Shown here in pieces: positions 51,256-59,053 of a stretch of 64,000 nt of DNA. A program made the translations under genes and the position numbers. The notes beneath the pieces are model-generated. The model made no database searches and was not told where the DNA came from. It worked only from the letters and a program-made list of their open reading frames with translations. The stretch comes from Egaibacter danicus (GTDB lineage Bacteria; Pseudomonadota; Gammaproteobacteria; Burkholderiales; Burkholderiaceae_C): contig JADJII010000009.1 of assembly GCA_016707075.1 (NCBI GenBank), positions 124,001-188,000 of the forward strand, given 5' to 3'. How positions within the stretch are numbered: position 1 is the first letter of the stretch; each line of letters opens with the position of its first letter.

Positions 51256-52308
51256 TTACTGGAACTGGCTAAGGAAACGAATGTCGCCGTCAAAAAACAG
51301 GCGCAGGTCATTGACACCGTAGCGCAGCATGGTGAAGCGGTCCAGCCCCATGCCAAAAGCAAAGCCAATGTACTTTTCCGGATCAAGCCCCATGTTGCGG
51401 ACCACGGTGGGATGTACCTGACCGGAGCCGGCTACTTCCAGCCAGCGCCCCGCCAGCGGGCCGCTCTGGAACTGGATGTCTATCTCGGCGCTGGGCTCAG
51501 TGAACGGGAAGAAACTGGGCCGGAAGCGCAGCACCAAGTCGTCGCGCTCAAAGAAGGTGCGACACAAATCGGTGAAGACGAACTTGAGGTCCTTGAAGCT
51601 GACGTTTTCACCAATCCACAGGCCTTCGCACTGGTGGAACATGGGCGAGTGGGTGGCGTCGCTATCCACGCGGTAGGTGCGACCGGGGCAGATGACGCGG
51701 ATCTCGGGCATGGTTTGGCCGGCCTCGATCAACGCGCGGTGCTGCCTGACGTGCTGCAGCGCATGGCGCACCTGCACCGGGCTGGTATGGGTACGCAGCA
51801 GGTTGGGCGCCTTGGCGCTGCCGCCTTCGACATAAAAGGTGTCATGCATGGACCTTGCAGGGTGGTCCTCTGGCGTATTCAATGCGGTGAAGTTAAACCA
51901 GTCGGACTCGATTTCAGGGCCCTGGGCCACATCAAACCCCATGGAGCCAAAAATCGCCTCGATGCGCTCCAGCGTCCTGGAAACAGGGTGCAAACCACCC
52001 TGGCCGCGTTGACGGCCAGGCAGCGTCACATCCAGCGCTTCGGCCTGCAATTGAGCCTGCAACTCGGCGTCGGCCAATGCCTGACGACGATCATTCAGTG
52101 CCGCTTCAATCGCCTGCTTGGACAGATTGATGGCTGCACCCCGCGACTTTTTTTCGTCAACGGACAGGGCAGCCATACCCTTCATCAATTCGGTGATGCG
52201 CCCGGACTTGCCCAGGAACTGGGCCTTGGCGTTCTCAAGGTCAGCGGGTGTTATCGCCACACTGAAGGCAGCTTTCGCGGATTCGACGATTGCGTTCAAC
52301 TCGTTCAT
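51256..52308 (-). CDS. pheS: Phenylalanyl-tRNA synthetase alpha subunit
   Basis: The 350-residue catalytic subunit has a helical N-terminus, then class II motifs: SPMFHQCEGLWIGENVSF (motif 2 area) and GMGLDRFTMLRYGVNDLRLF (motif 3). ATG 52308 begins the usual MNELNAIVESAK; a longer frame from 52353 lacks a ribosome site. The 151-bp gap from rplT contains a terminator-like hairpin at 52376-52410, so expression may be partly attenuated. Confidence 0.97.
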   Translation of the reverse strand: MNELNAIVESAKAAFSVAITPADLENAKAQFLGKSGRITELMKGMAALSVDEKKSRGAAINLSKQAIEAALNDRRQALADAELQAQLQAEALDVTLPGRQRGQGGLHPVSRTLERIEAIFGSMGFDVAQGPEIESDWFNFTALNTPEDHPARSMHDTFYVEGGSAKAPNLLRTHTSPVQVRHALQHVRQHRALIEAGQTMPEIRVICPGRTYRVDSDATHSPMFHQCEGLWIGENVSFKDLKFVFTDLCRTFFERDDLVLRFRPSFFPFTEPSAEIDIQFQSGPLAGRWLEVAGSGQVHPTVVRNMGLDPEKYIGFAFGMGLDRFTMLRYGVNDLRLFFDGDIRFLSQFQ

Positions 52309-52375
52309 AAAATCTCTTGTAGTCCCGACATGACTTGCATCCAAGTCTGTCATCTCTGAAACTGCGTTTTCATGG

Positions 52376-52410
52376 AAAAAGGGCTAGTGCCTTTTCAAGC
52401 TCTAGCCCTT
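52376..52410 (-). terminator. Intrinsic terminator or attenuator between rplT and pheS
   Basis: On the minus strand, GGGCTAG and CTAGCCC form a stem around a 14-nt loop, followed by TTTTT. One arm and most of the loop belong to a 60-bp repeat copy. In E. coli the same position holds the pheM attenuator. I see no phenylalanine-rich leader peptide here, so the mechanism would differ or the site may be a simple partial terminator. Confidence 0.75.
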
Positions 52411-52446
52411 GTTTCTGTTGCGTGAGCAGCTATCTAAAGGATAGCA
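52387..52446 (-). repeat. 60-bp dispersed repeat, copy 7 (rplT-pheS gap)
   Basis: Minus strand: TGCTATCCTTTAGATAGCTG, then CTCACGCAACA, then AAGGGCTAGAGCTTGAAAA. It overlaps the hairpin at 52376-52410. Confidence 0.82.
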
Positions 52447-52459
52447 ACCCGCCGTGAAC

Positions 52460-52819
52460 TCAAGCAGCCAGCCTGGCCTTGACTTGCTCCACGATGCCTG
52501 CAAAGGCGGCCATGTCATGCACAGCGATATCAGACAGCACTTTGCGATCAATTTCGATGTTGGCCTTCTTCAGACCGTTGGCGAACTGGCTGTAGGTCAG
52601 GCCGCATTGACGCGCTGCGGCGTTGATACGGGCAATCCACAACTGGCGGAAAACACGCTTCTTGGTACGGCGGTCACGGTAGGCATATTGCCCAGCCTTC
52701 ATCACCGCTTCTTTGGCGATACGGAAGACATTACCGCGGCGACCGCGGAAACCCTTTGCAAGGGCCAGAACTTTTTTATGGCGGGCGCGAGCCGTTACAC
52801 CACGTTTGACGCGAGGCAT
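52460..52819 (-). CDS. rplT: 50S ribosomal protein L20
   Basis: The 119-residue highly basic protein matches L20: MPRVKRGVTARARHKKVLAL, then FRGRRGNVFRIAKEAVMKAG and YRDRRTKKRVFRQLWIARIN. L20 binds 23S rRNA early in assembly. In E. coli it also represses translation of its own operon. It lies 25 bp after rpmI. Confidence 0.98.
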   Translation of the reverse strand: MPRVKRGVTARARHKKVLALAKGFRGRRGNVFRIAKEAVMKAGQYAYRDRRTKKRVFRQLWIARINAAARQCGLTYSQFANGLKKANIEIDRKVLSDIAVHDMAAFAGIVEQVKARLAA

Positions 52820-52844
52820 GTTGTTACTCCTTGTTCGTCGTTAA

Positions 52845-53048
52845 TCAAATACCAAAGCCGGGCAGCATCTGTGCCATGTGACCCATATTGGTCTCATGAA
52901 CAGCTGTAGCACCACGCAAATGGCGTTTATTTTTGGTGGTCTTCTTCGTCAGGATGTGACGCTTGAAGGCTTGGCCGCGCTTGACGGTACCACCTGGACG
53001 AACGCGAAAACGCTTTTTCGCACCGCTCTTGGTCTTCATTTTGGGCAT
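52845..53048 (-). CDS. rpmI: 50S ribosomal protein L35
   Basis: The 67-residue basic protein matches L35: MPKMKTKSGAKKRFRVRPGG near the start, then KRGQAFKRHILTKKTTKNKR. It lies between infC and rplT as expected. The stop of infC is about 150 bp upstream, a gap where L20-type operator structures are found in other bacteria, although I cannot confirm one here. Confidence 0.97.
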   Translation of the reverse strand: MPKMKTKSGAKKRFRVRPGGTVKRGQAFKRHILTKKTTKNKRHLRGATAVHETNMGHMAQMLPGFGI

Positions 53049-53199
53049 ATATATGCTCCTTCTTCATTGTGCTCGTGAGGCGTCTGCAAACAATTTGCAG
53101 CCTTGTTGGCCCCGAGCCACTTGTGTGGTGTCTTGCGACTGTCCACTCGTAAGGCGTTTTTTTCAACGCCTCACAAAGGAGAGTATTACCTCTCCGTTC

Positions 53200-53811
53200 T
53201 TAAGATGCCGACGCTACCGCGGGGGCATCTGCAACAGCTTTGGTTGCACCATCCTTGGAAGCAGGTTTCTTCTTGCCCGGCGCGATCATCATGATCATCT
53301 GGCGCCCTTCAAGCTTGGGAAACTGCTCCACCACAATCAAATCACCCAGTTCGCTACGAATCCTGTTCAGCAACGCCATACCGATTTCCTGGTGCGTGAT
53401 TTCACGACCCCGAAAACGCAGCGTGATCTTGCATTTGTCGCCTTCTGCCAGGAATCGCTTGATATTACGCATCTTGATGTTGTAATCGCCGTCGTCCGTA
53501 CCGGGACGAAACTTGATTTCCTTGATCTCGATAACGGTTTGCTTGGCTTTCGCTTCCGCCGCCTTTTTCTGTTCCTGGTATTTGAACTTGCCGTAATCCA
53601 TCAAACGACAGACCGGCGGATTCGCCGTGGCAGAAATTTCAACCAAGTCCACATCCAGTTCACCAGCCTGTCGGAGGGCTTCCATCAGACTCACAATACC
53701 CAAGGGCTCATTCTCGGGCCCGGAGAGTCGGACTTCCGGGGCCATGATTTCCCGGTTCAGGCGGTGTTTACGTTCTTCGCGCTGGCGGCGATCACGAAAT
53801 TCAGTAGCGAT
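53200..53811 (-). CDS. infC: Translation initiation factor IF-3
   Basis: The 203-residue factor has the IF-3 layout: NREIMAPEVRLSGPENEPLG at the N-terminus, then CRLMDYGKFKYQEQKKAAEA, and KITLRFRGREITHQEIG in the C-terminal domain. It binds the 30S subunit and controls start-codon selection. I place the start at an ATC (53811), because AAGGA lies seven bases before it and the protein would then begin IATEFRD. A TTG at 53826 is an alternative without a ribosome site. A non-canonical start would allow IF-3 autoregulation, as with AUU in E. coli. Confidence 0.93.
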   Translation of the reverse strand: MATEFRDRRQREERKHRLNREIMAPEVRLSGPENEPLGIVSLMEALRQAGELDVDLVEISATANPPVCRLMDYGKFKYQEQKKAAEAKAKQTVIEIKEIKFRPGTDDGDYNIKMRNIKRFLAEGDKCKITLRFRGREITHQEIGMALLNRIRSELGDLIVVEQFPKLEGRQMIMMIAPGKKKPASKDGATKAVADAPAVASAS

Positions 53812-53897
53812 GGCTTCTTCCTTCAATATATTTGCTACAAAAACCGTAGCGAAAGCTGCTCAACACACGCGGGCAAACTGCAATCCTGTGGTTAGAC

Positions 53898-55811
53898 TCA
53901 GACAACAGACTTGTGAGTGATGTCATGGGCGATCTTTTGAACGAACGCATCAAGGGACATCACACCGAGGTCTTGGTTACCCCGGGCGCGCACTGCAACA
54001 GCACCTGCCGCCATCTCCTTGTCACCTACGACTAGGATGTAAGGCAGCTTTTGCATCGAATGCTCTCGTATTTTATACGTAATTTTCTCGTTACGCAGGT
54101 CTAAATTGACCCTAAGCCCTTGATTTTGCAGTGTTTTGGCCACTTTTCGGGCATATTCAGCCTGTGCATCGGTGATGTTGAGCACGGAAATCTGGACTGG
54201 CGCAAGCCAGGTCGGCAATGCCCCGGCATGCTCTTCAATCAAGATCCCGATGAATCGCTCCAGACTGCCAACGATCGCACGGTGAAGCATGATGGGGGTA
54301 TGGCGGGCGCCATCCTCGCCCACATACTCGGCGCCCAAACGTTCGGGCATATTGGGATCCACCTGAATCGTCCCGCACTGCCATTCACGACCAATGGCGT
54401 CTTTCAGCGTGTATTCGATCTTGGGGCCGTAGAAAGCACCCTCTCCAGCCGAAATGCTGAACTCACATCCCGAACGGCGCAGGCTTTCCATCAGGGCGAA
54501 CTCGGCCTTGTCCCACAGTTCATCGGAACCGATCCGTTTTTCCGGGCGCGTCGCCACCTTGTAGATGATGTTGTGGAAGCCAAAGTCGGCATAAACCTTT
54601 TGTAGCAGCGTGGTAAACGCCGTGCACTCGTCGAGAATCTGCTCTTCGGTGCAGAAAATGTGACCATCATCCTGGGTGAAGCCGCGCACGCGCATGATGC
54701 CGTGCAGCCCACCCGTGGGTTCGTTGCGGTGGCACTGGCCGAACTCGCCAAAGCGCAGCGGCAGATCACGATAGCTCTTGATCCCCTGTTTGAAGATGAG
54801 AATATGGCCGGGGCAGTTCATCGGTTTCAGCGCATAGTCGCGCTTCTCCGATTCGGTGGTGAACATGTTTTCGCGGTATTTATCCCAGTGCCCGGTTTTT
54901 TCCCACAGCGTCTTGTCCAGAATCTGCGGCCCCTTCACCTCCTGGTAACCGTTGTCTTGATAGACCTTGCGCATGTATTGCTCCACACCCTGCCAAATGG
55001 TCCATCCCTTCGGATGCCAGAACACGGTGCCAGGCGAATGCTCGTCAATGTGAAACAAATCCAGTTCGCGACCCAACTTGCGGTGATCGCGCTTTTCGGC
55101 TTCCTCGATCATCGTCAGGTGTTGCTGCAACTCGTCTTTGGTCCCCCATGCCGTACCGTAGATGCGCTGGAGCATCTCGTTGCGGTGATCACCGCGCCAA
55201 TAGGCACCTGCCAGCTTCATCAGCTTGAAGAATTTCAGCTTGCCGGTGCTGGGCACGTGCGGGCCACGGCACAGGTCTTCAAATTTGCCTTCACGGTACA
55301 GCGACACATCTTCTTTGGCCGGAATGCTGGCAATGATCTCGGCCTTGTAGTGCTCGCCCAGACTTTTGAAATATGCCACGGCCTCGTCACGCGGCAATAC
55401 GCGGCGAGTCACGGGCTCATCCTTGCTGGCCAACTCAACCATCTTTTTCTCGATGGTGACCAGGTCCTCTGGAGTGAAGGGGCGCTTGTAAGAAAAGTCG
55501 TAAAAGAAGCCGTGCTCGATGACCGGGCCGATGGTGACCTGCGCGTCGGGAAACAGCTCTTTGACCGCATACGCCAGCAAGTGCGCGGTGGAGTGACGAA
55601 TCACCTCCAGGCCATCGGCATCTTTGGAGGTGATGATGGACAGGGTGCTGTCGGCCGTCATCGAATAGCTGGTGTCAACAACTTTACCGTCCACCTTGCC
55701 CGCCAGCGAAGCCTTGGCCAACCCTGAGCCAATGGATGCGGCAACCTCTGCCACGGTCACCGGGCCGGGGTAATCGCGTTTGGAGCCGTCAGGAAGTGTG
55801 ATTTGAATCAT
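53898..55811 (-). CDS. thrS: Threonyl-tRNA synthetase
   Basis: The 637-residue enzyme has a TGS domain (residues 1-60), an editing domain (HSTAHLLAYAVKELFPDA, then IEHGFFYDFSY), the class II core with zinc-binding cysteine in MNCPGHILIF (about 333), and an anticodon-binding domain from about 535 (ISVLNITDAQAEYA). It is the first gene of the thrS-infC-rpmI-rplT-pheST-ihfA operon. The leader contains a terminator-like hairpin at 55850-55875. Confidence 0.97.
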   Translation of the reverse strand: MIQITLPDGSKRDYPGPVTVAEVAASIGSGLAKASLAGKVDGKVVDTSYSMTADSTLSIITSKDADGLEVIRHSTAHLLAYAVKELFPDAQVTIGPVIEHGFFYDFSYKRPFTPEDLVTIEKKMVELASKDEPVTRRVLPRDEAVAYFKSLGEHYKAEIIASIPAKEDVSLYREGKFEDLCRGPHVPSTGKLKFFKLMKLAGAYWRGDHRNEMLQRIYGTAWGTKDELQQHLTMIEEAEKRDHRKLGRELDLFHIDEHSPGTVFWHPKGWTIWQGVEQYMRKVYQDNGYQEVKGPQILDKTLWEKTGHWDKYRENMFTTESEKRDYALKPMNCPGHILIFKQGIKSYRDLPLRFGEFGQCHRNEPTGGLHGIMRVRGFTQDDGHIFCTEEQILDECTAFTTLLQKVYADFGFHNIIYKVATRPEKRIGSDELWDKAEFALMESLRRSGCEFSISAGEGAFYGPKIEYTLKDAIGREWQCGTIQVDPNMPERLGAEYVGEDGARHTPIMLHRAIVGSLERFIGILIEEHAGALPTWLAPVQISVLNITDAQAEYARKVAKTLQNQGLRVNLDLRNEKITYKIREHSMQKLPYILVVGDKEMAAGAVAVRARGNQDLGVMSLDAFVQKIAHDITHKSVV

Positions 55812-55849
55812 GATGAAACTGAAATTTGAATTGCGGAAAAAGGCGAGGC

Positions 55850-55875
55850 AAAAAAAAACGCGGAACCTGCCGCGC
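55850..55875 (-). terminator. Terminator-like hairpin in the thrS leader
   Basis: On the minus strand, CGCGG-CAGGTT-CCGCG is followed directly by nine T residues, 39 bases before the thrS ATG. The isocitrate lyase gene upstream has its own terminator at 56044. This hairpin therefore looks like a leader attenuator rather than the end of that gene's transcript. No leader peptide was identified. Confidence 0.65.
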
Positions 55876-55877
55876 TT

Positions 55878-55937
55878 TACTATGAATTTTGTAGCTACCA
55901 GCGCACAAGGCGCGCGGACTACGGCCTCATAAGCTTA
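55878..55937 (+). repeat. 60-bp dispersed repeat, copy 8 (thrS upstream)
   Basis: TACTATGAATTTTGTAGCTA, then CCAGCGCACAA, then a degenerate 3' half. Lies 2 bp from the thrS leader hairpin. Confidence 0.65.
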
Positions 55938-56043
55938 TGAAAATTGGGCCGTTGTAGTTCGCGGTGTCATAACCAAGTTGCCTTTCTCGCTCTTGTTGCT
56001 GTGACTGTACCGGTTGATTTTAACCCAGCCCAAACCCGCCATG

Positions 56044-56076
56044 AAAAAAGCCCGCTGGCGAACCCAGCGGGCTTTT
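56044..56076 (-). terminator. Intrinsic terminator after aceA
   Basis: AAAAGCCCGCTGG and CCAGCGGGCTTTTTT form a strong stem on the minus strand, 22 bp after the isocitrate lyase stop. Confidence 0.9.
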
Positions 56077-56098
56077 CAATCTTGGGCAGCGCAGCAGA

Positions 56099-57417
56099 TC
56101 AGTGGAACTGTTCTTCTTCGGTCGAACCCGTCAGCGCCGTCACGCTGGACTTGCCACCCTGGATGGTCGTGGTGACTTCGTCGAAATAACCTGTGCCGAC
56201 TTCCTGCTGGTGCGACACGAAGGTGTAGCCGCGGTCGCGGGCTGCGAATTCTGGCTCTTGTACTTTCTCGACATAAGCCGTCATGCCGCGCTTGACATAG
56301 TCTTGCGACAGGTCGTACATGTTGTACCACATGGAGTGGATACCGGCCAGCGTGATGAACTGGTACTTGTAGCCCATCGCGCCGAGTTCGCGCTGGAATT
56401 TGGCGATGGTGGCGTCGTCCAGGTTTTTCTTCCAGTTGAACGACGGCGAGCAGTTGTAGGCCAGCATCTTGCCGGGGTGCACCTTGTGCACGGCATCGGC
56501 GAACTTCTTGGCAAAGTCCAGGTCAGGCGTGCCGGTCTCGCACCACACCAGGTCAGCATACTGCGCGTACGCATTGGCGCGTGCAACGGCTTGGTCCAGG
56601 CCCTTCTTGGTCTTGTAGAAGCCTTCAGCGGTACGCTCGCCCGTCAGGAAGGGTTTGTCGATCTCGTCGTAGTCAGAGGTCAACAAGTCAGCCGCTTCAG
56701 CATCGGTACGGGCAATCACCAGCGTGGGCACGCCGCAAACGTCAGCCGCCATACGGGCAGCGATCAGTTTCTGGCAGGACTCCCGGGTAGGCAACAACAC
56801 CTTGCCACCCATGTGGCCACACTTCTTGACGGAGGCCAACTGGTCTTCCCAATGCACGCCACCAGCACCGGCCTTGATCATGGCCTTCATCAGTTCAAAC
56901 GCGTTGAGCACGCCACCGAAACCAGCTTCTGCGTCGGCCACGATGGGCGCGAAGTAGTCGATGTAGTCTTTGCCGCCAGCGTCAATGCCTTTGGAGTGCT
57001 GGATTTCATCAGCACGGCGGAAGGTGTTGTTGATGGTTTCAACGACTTTTGGCACCGAGTCCACGGGGTACAGCGACTGGTCGGGGTACATGCTGGAATA
57101 GGTGTTGTTGTCAGCAGCAACTTGCCAGCCCGACAGGTAGATCGCCTTGAGGCCAGCCTTGACTTGCTGCATGGCCTGACCACCGGTCAGTGCGCCAAGG
57201 CAGTTGACATGGGGCTCGGTGTGCAGCAGATTCCACAGCTTTTCGGCGCCACGACGGGCCACGGGTGCTCAATGGGAAACGAACCGCGCAAACGAACCAC
57301 ATCAGCAGCGCTGTAACCGCGCTTGATGCCTTTCCAGCGGGGGTTGGTGGCCCAGTCTTTTTCGAGGGCTTCAATTTGCTGAGCGCGACTCAGTTGTTCG
57401 GTAAGACTTTGTGGCAT
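56099..57417 (-). pseudogene. aceA: Isocitrate lyase, single-base frameshift near 57261
   Basis: Isocitrate lyase splits isocitrate into glyoxylate and succinate for growth on acetate or fatty acids. The N-terminus reads MPQSLTEQLSRAQQIEALEK from ATG 57417 up to RGSFPIEHP, then the frame is lost. From about 57262 the next frame continues VARRGAEKLWNLLHTEPHVN to the normal end STEEEQFH. Compared with relatives (IEHTLARRGAEKLW), one base is missing around CACCCGTGGCC. The catalytic KKCGHMGGK, substrate-binding and C-terminal regions are intact. It may be a sequence error; if real, the enzyme is inactive or depends on a GTG start at 57262 with no ribosome site. Confidence 0.88.
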
Positions 57418-57489
57418 GTGAACACTCCTTGGTTGATTAACAGGAAACATCAGGCTTTTTATCCGCCTGGTGCAGTGCCACAATTCTAG

Positions 57490-57532
57490 GTCTTATATAA
57501 GACTCAATTTTATCTTATGTCTTATATAAGAC
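57490..57532 (-). promoter_or_regulatory. Paired palindromic operators upstream of aceA
   Basis: The 14-bp perfect palindrome GTCTTATATAAGAC occurs twice, at 57490-57503 and 57519-57532, 29 bp apart centre to centre. This AT-rich block lies 73-115 bp upstream of the aceA ATG. Two exact copies suggest cooperative binding of a dimeric regulator of the glyoxylate pathway. A separate palindrome TATCTCA-TAT-TGAGATA is at 57592-57608. The regulators are not identified. Confidence 0.7.
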
Positions 57533-57696
57533 TAAATTTATTTTAAATTAAATCAACGACTTACAGACGTTTCCCACAATACAGAACACTTTATCTCATA
57601 TTGAGATATTTTTCCGCACCGCAACAATTCAATTTTTTGTATTGTGAAGCGGGGAACTCACAGTCCGGAAACCAGCTAAGGCGCTCTCCCGCCTTG

Positions 57697-59028
57697 TCAA
57701 TATGCGCAGGCGTACCGATCCAACTCCCATGCCGTTACGTGCTGGCTGTAGGCGTCCCACTCAGCTCTCTTGATCGCGAGGAACTCATCACAAAATGCCA
57801 CTCCGATCTGCTCACGTAATACGGTGTCCGCCTGAAGACCCTGCAAAGCCTCAAACAGGTCACGAGGAAGCCTGGCAGGCATCGGGGCACCAGTAGCATA
57901 TTGCTCATACAGGTCGACTGAAATGGCTGGATCGGGTGTCATTTGCGAGTCAATGCCATTCAGTCCTGCGGCCAGCGTCGCAGCAATGGCGGCGTACACA
58001 TTGCAGGAAGGATCAGGTAAACGCCATTCAATCCGCCCTGCCACCGTACGAACCAGGCAGGTTCGGTTGTTGTCTCCCATGGCTTTCCAAACCGGCGACC
58101 AGGTGGTGCCGGAAAGGCTATTGCTGACTGCCAGTCGTTTATAGCTATTGGCCGTTGGAGCGCACAACGCACTGAGCGCGTCTGCATGATAGAGCAGGCC
58201 TGCCGCAAATCCGTAGCCTGCTTCGCTAAGGCCCAACGCATCATCGGCGTTGCTGAAAACAGGAGTCCCGTTTTCGTCCGTAATGCTGAGGTGAAAATGC
58301 AGTCCGCTGCCAGGCGCATTGGCGAGCGGCTTGGGCATACAGCTAAAAACCATGCCATGTTTTTCGGCTACCGCGTGCGCCGCTATCTTGAACAGCATAT
58401 AGCGATCTGCCGCGTTCAGCGCATCGTCAAACCGGTAATTGATTTCGTACTGACCATTTGCATCTTCATGGTCAATTTGCTGAAGTTCAAACCCAAGGTC
58501 CGTCAGGACCACACTCATTTCGTCTAGAAAGCCCCGGGTCCGATGGATCGACTTGAGATCGTATGACGGCTTGGACAGCCGGTCCTCATCATCCTTGACA
58601 CGCCAGGTACCATCTGCCGATTTGCCAAGCAAGAAGAACTCGGGCTCAATTCCTACCCACAGCTTCCATCCCCGCTTTGCCAGCAAGTCAACTTGCCGCC
58701 TGAGGACTTGCCGAGAGCAGGTTTCCAGCGGCATGCCACCTGCGAAGCCATCGCACACGCCATGAGCGACACCTGGCATAAAAGGCAGGGCGCGCAATGA
58801 ATCAAGCTGCACGCGGCCGTAATACTCACTTCGTGGGCCATATCGTGGAAGTCCGGTCCCCCAAATGCTGGGGCCGGAGAAGCCCGCTCCAACATGGACC
58901 AGATCGCCCAACTGAGAGACGGGTACCAACTTGCCGCGTGCCACGCCGTGGATGTCGCAAAACTGGGTCAAGACACTATGAATACCCTGCGCGGCCAGCT
59001 TTGCCTTGGCAGCATTGATCAAACTCAT
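57697..59028 (-). CDS. Glutamine synthetase family protein (possible gamma-glutamylpolyamine synthetase)
   Basis: The 443-residue enzyme of the glutamine synthetase superfamily has GIEPEFFLLG with metal-binding glutamates, DANGQYEINYRFDDAL, PGSGLHFHLS and NRTCLVRTVAGRIEWRLPDP. The sequence diverges from housekeeping GlnA (N-terminal FCDIHGVARGKLVP). It follows GABA aminotransferase, aldehyde dehydrogenase and polyamine transport genes, so ligation of glutamate to putrescine or a similar amine (PuuA or GlnT type) is likelier than ammonia assimilation. ATG 59028 begins MSLINAAKAKL; a longer frame upstream is not supported. Confidence 0.85.
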   Translation of the reverse strand: MSLINAAKAKLAAQGIHSVLTQFCDIHGVARGKLVPVSQLGDLVHVGAGFSGPSIWGTGLPRYGPRSEYYGRVQLDSLRALPFMPGVAHGVCDGFAGGMPLETCSRQVLRRQVDLLAKRGWKLWVGIEPEFFLLGKSADGTWRVKDDEDRLSKPSYDLKSIHRTRGFLDEMSVVLTDLGFELQQIDHEDANGQYEINYRFDDALNAADRYMLFKIAAHAVAEKHGMVFSCMPKPLANAPGSGLHFHLSITDENGTPVFSNADDALGLSEAGYGFAAGLLYHADALSALCAPTANSYKRLAVSNSLSGTTWSPVWKAMGDNNRTCLVRTVAGRIEWRLPDPSCNVYAAIAATLAAGLNGIDSQMTPDPAISVDLYEQYATGAPMPARLPRDLFEALQGLQADTVLREQIGVAFCDEFLAIKRAEWDAYSQHVTAWELDRYACAY

Positions 59029-59053
59029 GGGGAAACAACTCTGGGAAACAAAT

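Noticed and set aside
52309..52459. Search for a phenylalanine-rich leader peptide before pheS
   Set aside because: No start codon followed by repeated Phe codons precedes the hairpin on the minus strand.
53832..53890. Possible ninth repeat copy upstream of infC (TGCTACAAAAACCGTAGC)
   Set aside because: Only the 5' palindromic 18 bases resemble the repeat. The rest does not align without gaps.
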